Part shown: positions 52,220 to 63,167 of the stretch, piece by piece | How the letters are laid out: every line of letters starts with the position of its first letter | Numbering within the stretch: the first letter of the stretch is position 1 | Source of the DNA: Trichobilharzia regenti | Taxonomy: Eukaryota; Platyhelminthes; Trematoda; Strigeidida; Schistosomatidae | Direction: 5' to 3' | Assembly: GCA_944472135.2 (NCBI GenBank) | Contig: OX235268.1 | Span: 8,748,589-8,812,588 of the forward strand | Length of the DNA stretch: 64,000 bases | Notes under the pieces: model-generated | What the model was told of the DNA's origin: nothing | What the model saw: the letters and a program-made list of their open reading frames with translations, nothing else | The model's database searches: none | Translations under genes and position numbers: made by a program

Positions 52220-54000
52220 CTATTGTCTCCAGCCACTGATTCCTAGAGTCAGTCCCGTTGGGCCCCAACCCGGAAGTCTGCATCTCCCTACCTGACTCAG
52301 TTTAACTGTCAAGGATTTCATGGATTGATGCCATGTTTTTGTTTGGCCACCACTGGCTCTTTTCCAACCTGCACCTATATCAGCTAGCAATGCCCGTCGG
52401 GGGAGGCGATGCTTAAGCATGTGCAGTACGTGACCTAGCCATCTCAATCTATGTAACTTTATAGCCTCGTCGATTGATTTCCCCTCTTTGCCCAACACTC
52501 TACGCCTAATGTCAACACTACTTACCTTATTAAACCACCTAACGTGAGACAGAGATCGCAGACATCTATGATCGAAAGCAGTCAACCTTTTCATGTCTTC
52601 AACTCATATTGGCCATGTTTCAGAGCCATAGGGAAAGATGGGGCGAACTGTTGAGCAGTACACACGTCCCTTGTTTGATAGCCGGATTTCGTGCCTGCGC
52701 CAGAGATGGTATAAGGCAGCGAAAGCAGCTCGAGCTTTTTGTATCCGTGCTGAGATTTCGTCGCCAATCAGTCCGTTGGTGCTGATACAACTTCCCAAAT
52801 AGGTGAAGTGGTCAACATGTTCTATCACTTCACTCCCTATCACTAAACTAGGAGTTGACGTAGTCCAGTCCTGTAGCAGCCTCTTACATTTTACAGGGAC
52901 GAATCGCATGCCAAACATACGAAGATTGCTGCTCAAGGTGTTCAGAAGACTCTGAATTTTGTCAGCATCCTCCCCTAACAGGACTATGTCATCTGCATAT
53001 TCCAAGTCCATAGGATTATTCCCTGGTAACAAGTTGATTCCTAAGTCGTTACGTTCAGTTAAGGATACTTCCATTAGCATATCTATGATGAAGTTAAACA
53101 GAAATGGGGAAAGTGGACATCCTTGTCGGACACCACTGGTTGTTACCAATTCAGATGACAATTCCCCATAAGCCCTTACACGACTACATGAATTTGAATA
53201 GAGTGCCTTGATTAGTGCAATGTACTTTCTTGGCACTCCCTTCACAGTCAGACATTGCCATAGTACCTTTCGATCCACGGAGTCGAACGTCGCCTTCAAG
53301 TCAAGAAATATGACAATTGTTGGACACCGAAAAGTGTGTCTATGTTCTAGAATTTGTCGGAGAGTGAAGATATGATCTATGCACCCTCTACCTGATCTAA
53401 AGCCTTCTTGATTTCCCCTCGTTTGTTCCTCCCGAGTTCTGCTTAGTCTGTGCATGATTACTGAGCCTAGGATTTTAGAAACTATTTTCGTTAGGCTGAT
53501 CCCCCTATGATTATCACACGAGGACTTGTTTCCCTTCTTGAATGTCGGTATAATAAGTGACTTACCCCAGTCTGATGGAACCGTTTCTGATTCCCAGACT
53601 TTGCCTAGTACCTCAGTTAATCTACAAACTAGTATGTCACCCCCCACCCTTATTTAAACACCTCCGGAATAATGCCGTCGGGTCCTGTCGCTTTGCCTCG
53701 TTTCAAATTACTGATAGCTTTTGTGACCTCACTTACAGACGGCGGACTAGTGTCTATACCCCATTCGGGTGTGTCCTGGATGTCGGGGAGGTTCAGTGTG
53801 GCTGTAGGTAAGTTAAATTGTCCCTCAAAGTGTTCTTTCCAGCGTTCAAGGCGTCTATCCTCAGAGCTAATTAAGGAGCCATTTTTCTCCAAGATTGTTT
53901 CCCTTATGATTTGCCTTTTCCCACCCGTTACCCTGATGAGTCTAAAGAGCATGCGCGAAATGTAAATGATTATATTTAAGAAATTATTGTGTCTGAATAT
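52220..54000 (-). pseudogene. RTE-like LINE reverse transcriptase (second family), 5'-truncated
   Basis: From right to left: ERWKEHFEGQFNLPTATL and NLKRGKATGPDGIIPEVFK (to 53650), a frameshift at about 53645, then VPSDWGKSLIIPTFKKG, NQEGFRSGRGCIDHIF, IFLDLKATFDSVDRK, TTSGVRQGCPLSPFLF and LEYADDIVLLGEDADK, with the catalytic DD intact. A single in-frame TGA near 52600 (after YGSETWPI) precedes the C-terminus (LTAFDHRCLRSLSHVRWF, LRWLGHVLHML, RASGGQTKTWHQSM). The endonuclease is missing. It is a different RTE family from 21860-25100. It starts just downstream of the BAP31 stop codon. Confidence 0.85.
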
Positions 54001-54304
54001 AGCACATAAATACACAAAGCAAAGAACTAGAGACAAAAAATAGAAGATGAACAATTGAAAAAGTCACAGCAGAACACAAATGATTTTTTAAAAAAATGAA
54101 TAGCAATCATATTAATAAGCGAAGAACTTCAACCAACATTTGAACATACATACACACATACATACGCGCACGCGCACATGCACACACACACAATGAATAC
54201 CGGGACACGATTAACATGATAGTACAAGAACACAGTAAAGAAGACTCTTTGAAGAAACTGTCAACACTTAGTTACTACTTCATCCAATTGGAAACTAGAA
54301 CTTT

Positions 54305-54358
54305 TTAATCAGACTTCTTGTCTTTGGCACCACCACCTTCTAACATTTGTAGACGGTA
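54305..54358 (-). CDS. BCAP31: BAP31-like protein, last coding exon
   Basis: Seventeen codons, YRLQMLEGGGAKDKKSD, then TAA. The acceptor on the minus strand is TTTCTCATTTCAG. Phase 0 fits exactly with the end of the exon at 58664-58764. The protein ends in KKSD, a KKxx dilysine signal that returns membrane proteins to the ER; human BAP31 ends KKEE. Because this short exon is followed by a stop and TE sequence starts within ~300 bases, the 3' UTR is probably 54304 to about 53950. No poly(A) signal was clearly seen. Confidence 0.8.
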   Translation of the reverse strand, partial: YRLQMLEGGGAKDKKSD

Positions 54359-54394
54359 CTGAAATGAGAAAAGACAAGAAAGAAAGAGAGGATG

Positions 54395-54479
54395 GGTGAG
54401 TGAGTGAGTGAGTGAGTGAGTGAGTGAGTGAGTGAGTGAGTGAGTGAGTGAGTGAGTGAGTGAGTGAGTGAGTGAGTGA
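54395..54479. repeat. (GTGA)n microsatellite
   Basis: About 21 perfect tetranucleotide units in the last BAP31 intron, some 35 bases upstream of the final exon's acceptor. Confidence 0.98.
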
Positions 54480-54795
54480 TAAAACTATATACATACACTA
54501 CTGACTGATCAAGCTAAGTGAGTGAGATGAGTAGTTGGTTGAGTACCGCTCATGTCATGTCAACCGCAAGTGCTTGCCAGCCAGCCGACCAGATCGATGC
54601 GATCTAAACACCACAAGATAGCCGTTTCGCATTATTTGGCAGTCAGTCACAAGCTCATTAGCAACGGTGTGTAGCCCCCTTTTCGACTGAACCAGTTCAA
54701 ACTAAACTCGATTTTTTTGGCCAGCTACCTGAGCAAATTGGTCATACTAAAAACGAAGACTTGGGGTAAAGGAATATTTATTTGAAATTTGGTAT
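54480..54795. other. Intron sequence, no element recognised
   Basis: Unique-looking part of the last BAP31 intron. Confidence 0.5.
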
Positions 54796-55655
54796 CTCTA
54801 TATAGCGAAATGATATATGTCTGATTTCCCACAAACACTGGAAGATATGCAAGTGAAGAGCAACAAGTTGGCACAAGAAGCATCAAAAATAGGACTTCAA
54901 GTGAACATAGAGAAAACAGAGGTGATGAAGATTCTTGGCCAACACCAACAGCAACAACAACAGACAACAATCAGCCATCAAAAATGGCAGGATTCTGAAG
55001 GAAACAACCTCATTTACCCACCTACCTGGGAAGCATCGTCTCAACTACAGGCGGATGGAACTGACGAGGATATCAAAGCAAGGATCGGAAAAGCAAGACA
55101 AGCTTGCATTACTCTCAAATCCGTGTGGAGGTCGACAGCACTACTCAGCATCAAAAATAAGATCCGGATTTTCAAATTCAATGTGAAGTCAGTCAATGCT
55201 ACCATACGGATCAGAGACTTAGCCAGTGCGTCATAAAGAGCATCTCAAACAAACTACAGACCTTCATTAACAGCTGTCTTCGCTCAATACTACTCAAGAT
55301 CAGATGGCTGGCCAGAAAAGATTAGCAACAGGGATCTCTGGCAATCAGCGAACCAACCCAGCAGGAACCGATTGTTCAACAAATAGGCAGGGACATATGG
55401 AGGTGAATTGGCCATACTCTGAGGAAACCATCAAGTGACGTCATTAGACAAGTCTTTGAGTGGAACTCGAAAGGGAGGCGGCGAGTTGGTCTTCAGTGTG
55501 AGGGTGACATGGAGGATGTCATGTGAAGGGGAGATGAAAGCATGTAGGCAGACTTGGGGCGGAGTGAAAAAGCTGGCAGAAAACCGAAGGCAATGGAGAC
55601 GCGTGGCTGAAGCCCTATGTTCCTCTGGGAATTAAAGGATATAATAATAATAATA
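54796..55655 (+). pseudogene. RTE-like LINE 3' fragment in BAP31 intron
   Basis: Same family as 21860-25100 and 35380-38373. From SDFPQTLEDMQVKSNKLAQE through IEKTEVMKILGQHQQQQQQ, IGKARQACITLKSVWRS and, in other frames, the C-terminal region, to GAAGCCCTATGTTCC and AATAATAATAA near 55650. 5'-truncated and frameshifted. Confidence 0.8.
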
Positions 55656-55679
55656 AATAATAATTCCTTTAACAGGTCT

Positions 55680-56150
55680 CTCATTTTCTACTGTTACAGA
55701 TAATGAAGATGCTATGGCCCGCTGCTTTCAAAGAAGGAGACATACGGAGCTTCTTGTTGGACTTTGAAGCCACCTCCGAGTTAGTGGAAGTCAAGGATCC
55801 GACGACAAAGGTAGTTGTGCCCGGGACGCTGCTGAGAGGTCGGGTAAAGACAGCGTACGACAGTTTGGAACAGTCAGGGAGGATGAAGACCTGGAAAGCA
55901 TTGGTCGTTCGACATACAGGCAGCTGGCGATGCAACAGTTCCGTACCGCGAAGCTGGGCCAGACGGACCCCTGCTAGCATCGGCCGTGAAGCTTACAACC
56001 CTATCTCCCTGCTATTTGATGTTCTCATACTGATGAACATCTCTTCATACTGATAAATCTTACAGTATCACACGCTACAATAATGACACGGTGTGGAATT
56101 TGCAGCATTTGGCACACTATTGCATCTAATAAAATTTAAAACATTTATAA
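55680..56150 (+). pseudogene. Gag-like fragment with CR1-type tail
   Basis: A frame at 55703-56053 (PAAFKEGDIRSFLLDFEATS, LLRGRVKTAYDSLEQ) resembles the capsid start of some trematode LTR-element gags (F.G..V..FL.DFE, LRG.A..AYD). It shifts frame near 55910. The following CGGTGTGGAATTTGC...ATTGCATCTAATAAAATT resembles LINE/SINE tails. Identity uncertain. Confidence 0.4.
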
Positions 56151-56439
56151 ATGTAATATTACAGGATTGTTAATGGCAGTTCTTCTTTGGGATTAGTAGT
56201 GACAGTGAAGTCATTATATATACATATATATATATATATACCGAAAAATTGTAAATAATAACAATAAGGTTAATAGCTAAGATCGTCAGTGAATTGAGAT
56301 AGCCTCACCATAGATTACAAACAGGAGAAAATTAAAAGAGCCAATTATTTTGCTGACAGCATAGTAATTCATAAGTTTCACGCCTTACCTTGCCTCTGTC
56401 GCATAAAACACGGGACAGATGTGGTATCGTTGAGTTCTT

Positions 56440-56680
56440 ATCTGGTCTGTCTGTCTGGATTCAACATAGAACTTGGCACCGAAGTGTAGCACTTCGAGTT
56501 GCCACGTTCCAAATAGCACACAGAGGTAGACAAGAAGATGAGTGAAGGGAATCAATAGAGTTTGACAAGTATAAGAGTGAAACAGACTGGGTAATGGTAG
56601 AAAGGAATATGAAAGATTACAGAGAGTGAATACATCTGTGCCATTGACAACGATTTCGAGCCATGTTGAGTTCTTATACT
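56440..56680 (-). mobile_element. RTE-like LINE 3' UTR fragment
   Basis: About 95% alike to 51996-52215. It contains only 3' UTR (GAAATCGTTGTCAATGGC... to GACAGACAGACC). Confidence 0.8.
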
Positions 56681-56743
56681 TCGTAGCACAAGTATGTGAT
56701 CTTTCGTAATGACTTCGCTTCACTCAATAAAACGCGATTTTAT

Positions 56744-56744
<1 letters not shown>

Positions 56745-56793
<49 letters not shown>
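56745..56793. repeat. (TAA)n microsatellite
   Basis: About 16 TAA/ATA units. Confidence 0.98.
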
Positions 56794-56794
<1 letters not shown>

Positions 56795-57440
56795 GGTAAC
56801 CAGGTTTTGTCTCTCGTGTTAAGTGGTATAATAGCATGATGGGATGGGACAGTGGGATGCCTATGGAGAATACAATGATTGAACTATCAGAAATGTCTTT
56901 GAATGATGTACCTTTAACTGGTATCCTCTCCTAAAGTGATAGATGGTCAAGGATCTCGGTCGATGTTTGAGTGTACACTCATCTTCCAGCATATAACGGA
57001 ATATCTCACACAATGCACCATAAGTGACACAGCTTGGTGTTTAAACAACAATACACGTTGAATCGAACCATAAAATCATTGAATACTTATTTGAAGTATA
57101 GATTTAAGTTTCTGCTCCCATTGCTGCTGAGTTTCAACGTTCTCGGTGTCACACTCTCTCTGTTTGTAGCACAAAAGGGTAGGGAAAAGACGAATAAAAT
57201 TCAAAAGAACTACAGTGATCACAAATGTACCGAAGGAAGAAAGGAACGAAGGAGTACAACACACTTGAGCAGTCTAAACATTTTTCTTACTGATCTACAA
57301 ATAATTCTTTCTGTTGCCAAACTCATAATCCACTATTCTTCAATATGCATGCAATCAGATGCAATCCAAAAACACAATCATTACGTGCCCTTTTGCCATT
57401 CACTAGTTGTAATCGACGAATTCAAAATTTGCCTCCTCAT
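56794..57440. other. Intron sequence, no gene recognised
   Basis: A 142-codon frame at 57034-57462 (LLPLLLSFNVLGVTLSLFV, then EGRKERRSTTHLSSLNIFL) has no family resemblance I can name; its end runs into PLE coding sequence in another frame. Probably chance or remote PLE sequence. Confidence 0.35.
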
Positions 57441-57444
57441 CTAT

Positions 57445-57830
57445 GTGTATCTACCAGTTTGACTGCAACTGCGGGGCCAGCTACATTTGGGCGCGTACAA
57501 TTAGGCAGGTTCATCATCGCACTTCCGAACATCATCATGCAGCATGATTAAGCAGAAAGGGACAAACAAGATCTATTCGTAGCTCTATTTCAGCACACCT
57601 AGTAGATAGTGAGCATAAAGTTGACGTTAATACAGCATTTAAAATTATTTATCGCATTCCTACTAATTTTAATTTTGCTCTACGAGTTCGTCTTCTACAT
57701 ACAACCATAGGAATCCACCTGAAGAACAAGCCAAACCTGTGCATGTTCAGAAGAACTTTGTACAGCCACTTTCCATACCTTGGCCATCGTTACATGAATG
57801 TACAACCCAGACTAGTTCGCCCCCCCCCCT
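57445..57830 (+). pseudogene. Penelope-like GIY-YIG endonuclease
   Basis: YQFDCNCGASYIWART marks the GIY-YIG start, then IRQVHHRTSEHHHAA, SIRSSISAHLVDSEHKVDVN, TAFKIIYRIPTNFNFALRVR and a diverged closing part (NLCMFRRTLYSHFPYL). Stops and one frameshift are present. The most complete endonuclease of its type in the window. It is followed by a C-run at about 57821. Confidence 0.8.
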
Positions 57831-57914
57831 CCCTCTAAATCTTCACAACTTATAAAAATCATAATTGTCCAAATTATTGTATTTTTTTTTAACCACTTCA
57901 TATTTGATTGTATA

Positions 57915-58012
57915 GAGGATTTCATCATGAGCTGACATCAGTTAGAGAACCACTAGGAAACCAGCCAGGGAGTACTGGACAACTGTTTCGTCCTAGTTTG
58001 GGACTCTTCATA
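57915..58012 (-). mobile_element. Hammerhead SINE, head truncated
   Basis: Tail (ATGAGCTGACATCAG) and on the minus strand TGAAGA, GTCC...GGAC, GAAA, CAGTTGTC and CAGTAC. The 5' strand of stem I is gone, so no cleavage is expected. Confidence 0.75.
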
Positions 58013-58379
58013 TTTAACCACGTGTTATCCTTGTAAAATTAATTTATTCCAACCATTTCTACCTTTTAATTGTGTACATTAGTTTTCTTCGTTAATTATC
58101 ACCCTTTTGCTTGACATTTTGAAACCGACGGACTAATTACTGTTAACAAACATATCAGTGCCACTTGATGATTGGTAAGCTGTTGTGTATTGTAATAAAA
58201 ATGCTGTATATGTGTATTTAAGAGTAGAGTCAGAGAGAGATGAGGATCTAATTGAAAAGTAAATATTTCTTCGCTCGCTAAATCTTTCTGTCTTCTAAAT
58301 GTCTAAATATGGATTTTTTTTCTATATTGAATTCAAAACTCTTTAATTCTCGAAACATTCAGATACCTCACACACACAT

Positions 58380-58560
58380 GTCGGTGGCACAGTGGTTAGG
58401 ACTCTCACCGACCATGCACATGGTCCGAGGTTCGATCCCCTGCCGACGTCCACCTGATATCTATGGTTGGCCTGCAAAATTTGGGCTACCGATATCCATG
58501 CTGAAAATTCCATACTTGTACCAAAAATACAGTGTGGAATCAAGCTGTAATCAGAAGTAT
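58380..58560 (+). mobile_element. tRNA-derived SINE with CR1-like tail
   Basis: About 95% alike to 13785-13960: GTCGGTGGCACAGTGG, GGTTCGATCCC, CTGCCGAC, body, GCTGAAAATTCCAT and CAAGCTGTAATC. It lies about 100 bases downstream of the middle BAP31 exon. Confidence 0.85.
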
Positions 58561-58663
58561 TTTTAAAAATATCAATAAATAAATGACAAATATACACAGA
58601 TATACAAAAAACATCGGCAATCACAAAGCGAAATTTAGTATGATGTATGACTGACTAACTCAC

Positions 58664-58764
58664 CTGTAGTTTTTGGCACTCCTGCGTCACTCGATCATAT
58701 TCAGCATTAGTTTGAAGACTTTGTTTCTTCAGCGTTTCTAAATCTCGTTTGGTTTGTTTGTGAG
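58664..58764 (-). CDS. BCAP31: BAP31-like protein, penultimate coding exon
   Basis: 101 bases, phase 2 in and phase 0 out, with acceptor TTTACTAG and donor GTGAGT. It encodes (A)HKQTKRDLETLKKQSLQTN, then AEYDRVTQECQKLQ. This is the cytosolic coiled coil of BAP31 (in human BAP31 the corresponding stretch includes KEYDRLLEEHAKLQ). BAP31 is a three-pass ER protein that escorts membrane proteins out of the ER, and its coiled coil mediates dimerisation. The reading frame is continuous with the exon at 63168-63237. Confidence 0.85.
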
Positions 58765-58854
58765 CTAGTAAAGTTATTGTTTTTCAAAAAATTAACGAAA
58801 TAGAAAATTAATTAATCCTTTCTATGGGACAATTAGCAAAAGTATGTCCTGATC

Positions 58855-59000
58855 ATGCGTTGATATCAGTAAGAGAAGCATATATGAAATTAGGGAGTAC
58901 TGGACACTTGTTTCGTCTCTGCTTGGGACTCTTCATCAGCGATCGGCGTCCACTAAAACAGAAGCCACTGGTCAATCAATTCTAAATTCTGTCATTTCGC
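58855..59000 (-). mobile_element. Hammerhead SINE
   Basis: Ribozyme at 58897-58942 on the minus strand: CTGATGA, AGAGTCCC, GACGAAAC, AAGTGTC and CAGTAC. Stem II has drifted (GTCCCAAGCAGAGAC) and the stem I 5' strand is altered (GATCG). The head beyond 58950 is degraded. Confidence 0.65.
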
Positions 59001-59228
59001 GACTTTTAGCACCAAATCTGCTAGCCAATGTTATTGGCCGATAACTGCTACCTTGTCATGGTGGTCGAGCTTGAATACCACAATGACCCAACATGCTAAA
59101 CTGATTGGGACTCTGTCCCTGCAGGTCCTACCATGTCAGGAAGGTTGTTTCGATAGCGGTTAAACTAAAAGCAGTTACAATGGGGTACATGGGCTCCAGT
59201 ATCCAATCGGATTGAATGGTGTATGAAC
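59001..59228. other. Intron sequence with SINE-associated repeat
   Basis: 59000-59050 (GCTAGCCAATGTTATTGGCC...) echoes 16120-16150 next to another hammerhead SINE, so it probably belongs to the same larger repeat. Confidence 0.4.
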
Positions 59229-59560
59229 TTACTTTACTTTACTTTACTTCGGCTATCTCCTACAGGAGGATGAGCCGGCTTCATGAACATCTTGAATCAT
59301 CGCTGCCCAGGCGCGGCGATCTGATGCAAGGTTTTGCGACAGGGTTACCCAATTCTTGTTCCACATATCAGCCTTGACTGTACCAAGCTATGTTTTCAGC
59401 TGTCCACCCCTGCGACATCGCCAAGATGGAAATGGCGAGGGGTTTAGAACTGATTCGACCAGATGGTCATCTGGTCGGCGCAGAACATGGCCAAACCACC
59501 GAAGGCAACGTTGTTGGACCAGTACTGGAAATTTGGTTGATGTTGTAGAGAGTTCATGAA
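59229..59560 (-). pseudogene. LINE C-terminal fragment with (AAAGT)n tail
   Basis: On the minus strand: RCLRWFGHVLRRPDDHLVES, NPSPFPSWRCRRGGQLKT, stop, VKADMWNKNWVTLSQNL and DRRAWAAMIQDVHEA, the pattern of the last domain of RTE/CR1-type LINE proteins. It is followed by a short tail of AAAGT repeats (59229-59248). A third LINE family, not the two RTE ones above. Confidence 0.65.
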
Positions 59561-60250
59561 GTTTCATGGGAATTAGGTACGAGTGATGTCCCCAGCATCG
59601 CTCGGCCTTTTGTTTGAGAGTGCAGCTCTAGCCTTTACACAACCAAGTGTGACCTACAAGGCAGTAGGAGTGGAGTAGGGAGTCCACTATCCATTGGCAG
59701 CCAACCGGTGACCGGAGTCCGGTTCATACGCCTTTTTGAATGGGGCCAGACATCCGGGACATCCAACAAGCCCTTTGTCCAGACGTCTGCCGGTGAGCTC
59801 CGCTGAGCTTCATACGCCAGTCGTTGGAGGTTTGGAATCAGGGTTTAACCATCACCCCTAGACTGTCATCCAATGGACAGTCAACCCGGTGAAGAGCGCC
59901 GGGCATCCGCTTTTGCCTTCTCACTTCGGTGAAAAACAACTCCGCCACGTGAAGGCAGTGAGTAGGACTTCCTCAGGAGAGGCTATGTAAGACGCCCGGT
60001 CATATGGGAGCATTTCAAGAGGTGTACGGAGGGGTGGCCAACCCGCAGCGCAAGGCACCCATCCCCGACCATCCTGATGCTTTGGAGGCGTATGAACCCA
60101 TATGGGTCACCGGAAACTATGGGAATGTAGCTCCTGACGCTTCTCCGCTGCCTTGCGGATTAGACTCCAAGTCAAAGGCTCGGGGGATGGTCCCTTAATA
60201 AAACCACCTGCTTCGGTCTGGGCGACCGGGCAGTATCTCAACTCTCACAT
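59561..60250. other. GC-richer block, probable LINE-derived, unassigned
   Basis: Clearly richer in G+C than its surroundings, with a short plus-strand frame (60004-60198, GVANPQRKAPIPDHPD) and a CCTGCTTCGGTCTGGGCGAC end. It looks like the 5' part of another LINE or a processed repeat, but I cannot name it. Confidence 0.4.
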
Positions 60251-60624
60251 AATGAATTGAATAAAGTAACAAACAATCGATGAGACCTATGGCGTGCTAT
60301 TACACGTGTTGCAATTCCCTTCTTTCTTCTCTTCCCGATGATGGTTAACGAATACTGTTTGAACTTGTTAAGCATGACTGTTTTCTTTCCAGATGAAGTT
60401 CTTTATCCGCTCTCTACTTATATATACATATATACTTTTTTCTCTTTTTTTCTTTTGATCTATGTTGTTTTATTATTATTGTGTGGCGCATCCTTCTTGG
60501 TGCCACATTGTACTAAGTTCTTATGCGTTTCATAAATAAAGCTAATGTTATTGAGGATTTGTCGTCACAACGCAACTCGACGGACTCCACTAATCGCTTA
60601 TTCCCTACCCACCTACTAGTCTGT
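60251..60624. other. Intron sequence, no gene seen
   Basis: AT-rich with a polypyrimidine stretch near 60440. Confidence 0.5.
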
Positions 60625-61010
60625 CTGTCTGTTTTCGACATAGAACTTTGCACAAATGTGCGGAAGTTCAAGTCGCCACACTCCGTGTAGCACGCGAAGC
60701 AAGAGAAGAAAGTACAAGAAAAGCATAATAGAAACAGTGAGCAGAGGTGTGAGACAAAGGAGTAATAAAGAAATACAAAACAGTTTCATTGAAGATCATA
60801 AGTCACAGGGAGTGGATGCATCTGCGCCACTGAGAACGGTTTTGAGCCATGTCACCAATTGTTTCCAACCATAGATTTTTACCGTCCCGAGGACCCCAGC
60901 CTGGAAGTCTACACCTTTCTACGTGGCTTAGACCAACTGTTGTGGATTTCATTGACTGATGCCAAGTTTTTGTTTGACCGCCGCTAGCTTTTTTCCACCT
61001 ACTAGACCTC
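60625..61010 (-). mobile_element. RTE-like LINE 3' end with last codons
   Basis: Minus strand: WKKASGGQTKTWHQSMKS, then ERCRLPGWGPRDGKN and LETIGDMAQNR, then the shared 3' UTR ending in GACAGACAGAC. It matches the C-terminus of 52220-54000. Confidence 0.82.
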
Positions 61011-61029
61011 CAAGTAACTTCGTCCTGTA

Positions 61030-61260
61030 GATAATAACCAGTGGGCGTGAGATTAATTTTTCAAAAGTTGGATCCCATTGGCCACTAAATCGATCAACAA
61101 GCTCACCTTTTAACCTGAATGTCTTCCGCCTTCGGTCCCTGTTCCTCCCTGGTTAAGGAGCATAGGTGCGTACTACTGTGGGATGAAACAGTCGCCCAGT
61201 GTTCCCCCTGCTTTTCATCAATGGCTATCCCCCTACTGATACCGATCCGTGATTTTCAAA
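61030..61260 (+). mobile_element. Hammerhead SINE, decayed
   Basis: Head relic (TGGATCCCATTGGCCACTAA), then GCGTACTACTGTGGGATGAA with the ribozyme middle deleted, CAGTCGCCCAGTGTTCCC and CATCAATGGC. Not functional. A further scrap (GTAGCTGTTTCGTCCTA) lies at 61487-61503 on the minus strand. Confidence 0.5.
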
Positions 61261-61509
61261 CCTAATACTAATAACCAAGTCTCTACAAACTAGCGTACTT
61301 GGGACATGTTTCTCAAGTACGAGACATACTCTTATTGTGTGCGGGCTAATGCTACTACCCAATTTTCGTATTCAAGTATACCGGTTTAAAATTGCTTTAC
61401 TTAGCAATACTCCAAAGGCATGTTAAACAACACACAACATACTGGCGACACCTGAAAAGAACCACTGAAATCCAAGGAGTAGTGGGTAGCTGTTTCGTCC
61501 TAACAAGCA

Positions 61510-62255
61510 AGTGGATTGTGTGCCACAGAGCTTAAAGTTGACTTGTTTAACTGTCTATACGCAAATGCAAAGAGACTAAGTACTTGCTTCTTTTCCATGG
61601 ATGTCATTTGTGGTCTTTGGAAGTGAAAGGTATGAAAGAGGTAGATGTCAGCAGTCACACATGTTCCCCTTCTTTCTCCCATGGTCAGTGGTATAATATG
61701 GTGAGCAATATTGAGGACATGTGTACAGTGTTAGTGTATGGAGGGGAAATCAATGGACCAAGTTGTGTAGGCAAATCGTCTGAGATACCAAAGACATGTT
61801 ACGCATGCTGAGCAATCGCCTGACATACAGTTGACACAGGACTTTTTTGGAGAAGAGGTACGGGTGAGTGTTGTTTTCAGCCAGCCAACTACAGCCCTCA
61901 CGACACGTTAAGAATCAACGTGTGGTTAAGACTGTTTAACCACTGATAACACTGAATCGTAAGTTGACACTGCCCGACTGACCTATATCTACAGTTCCCT
62001 AGGTGCTATTTAAACTAAAAAAACACAATAACACTCCAACTATTCAGAAACCTTAATCGATCCACCAGAACTTGGACCCACACACACACACACACACACG
62101 TCAAGCCATTAGTCACTATACAATAAGTACAGTGCATGGATATGCATACAGTTGCACAGACAAACTGCTTGACTGTTATTTAGATAGGGTGAAAGACAAT
62201 AGATACTAGTCTGTCACTGTAGGGAATTAATTTAATGCTCATTAGCCGCCTCCAG
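61510..62255. other. Intron sequence, no gene seen
   Basis: A 75-codon frame at 61584-61811 is unlike anything I recognise. A short (CA)n lies at 62080-62098. Confidence 0.45.
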
Positions 62256-62259
62256 GCAT

Positions 62260-62990
62260 CTTAACCAAATGAATAGAGAGAAGACGGAGGCGATGGGGAT
62301 ACTCACACACCAACAGCAGCAACAACAACAACCAGCACCAATCAACATCAACGGGGGGGGGAGTTGGACAGAAGTTACTTCCTTCACTTATCTGGCTAGG
62401 AGGCATTGTTTCAACCACAGACAGTTAGCACGAATGAAGATGTCAAAACCAGCCAGTCAGAATCAGAAAGGCAAGATAAGCCTTCATCAGTCTGAAACCA
62501 GTTTGGAAATCTGGCGCACTTCGCCTCAGCATAAAGAACAAGATTCGGATTGTGTTCAACACAAATGTTAAGTTCCAACAAGCGCTACTGCAAACTTTTA
62601 CCGACAGTTGCCTTCGCTCCGTATTGAAGATCAAATGGCTAGAAAGGCACTGGCAACAAAAAAAAACTCTGGGTAACGGACCAATTCAGAACCTACACTG
62701 TGCTACAACAAATAAACCGAGCAAAATGCCAGTGGATCAGACACACGCCACTGGAGGACACAGGCCACAGATGATATCATGCGTCAGGGCATCATCTCGC
62801 GCCCGAGTGAAACCTGAATACAAGACGACGAGTTGGGTATGCATCCGACGGTGACATAGAGGAGGAGATGACAGCTTAAAAGGGCAATCATGGGATCAGT
62901 TAAAAGAGTAGTGCAGAGAACATAGCAGAATGGAGATATCCTGTTGAAGTCCTAGGTCCTATTCAAAACCAAATGGAATAATAATATCTT
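62260..62990 (+). pseudogene. RTE-like LINE C-terminal fragment in BAP31 intron
   Basis: NREKTEAMGILTHQQQQQQQ, SFTYLARRHC, then FTDSCLRSVLKIKWLERHW and a broken end to CCTAGGTCC...GGAATAATAATA. Same family as 21860-25100. Confidence 0.75.
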
Positions 62991-63167
62991 AATCAATAAC
63001 TTATATACGACTAGCAGTGAGTAAAAATCTGTTTTGTCATCCCGTTAAATCAATGCAGTATCAAAGTAAATCCAAACTTACTACCTTAAATGATAAAAGC
63101 AGCACAATATATACACATACACATAAAATGAGAAAAAGAACCACTAATCGATAAGATATTCACTAAC

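Noticed and set aside
54309..54494. 61-codon frame of repeated SLTH residues
   Set aside because: Translation of the GTGA microsatellite; overlaps the real last BAP31 exon in a different frame.
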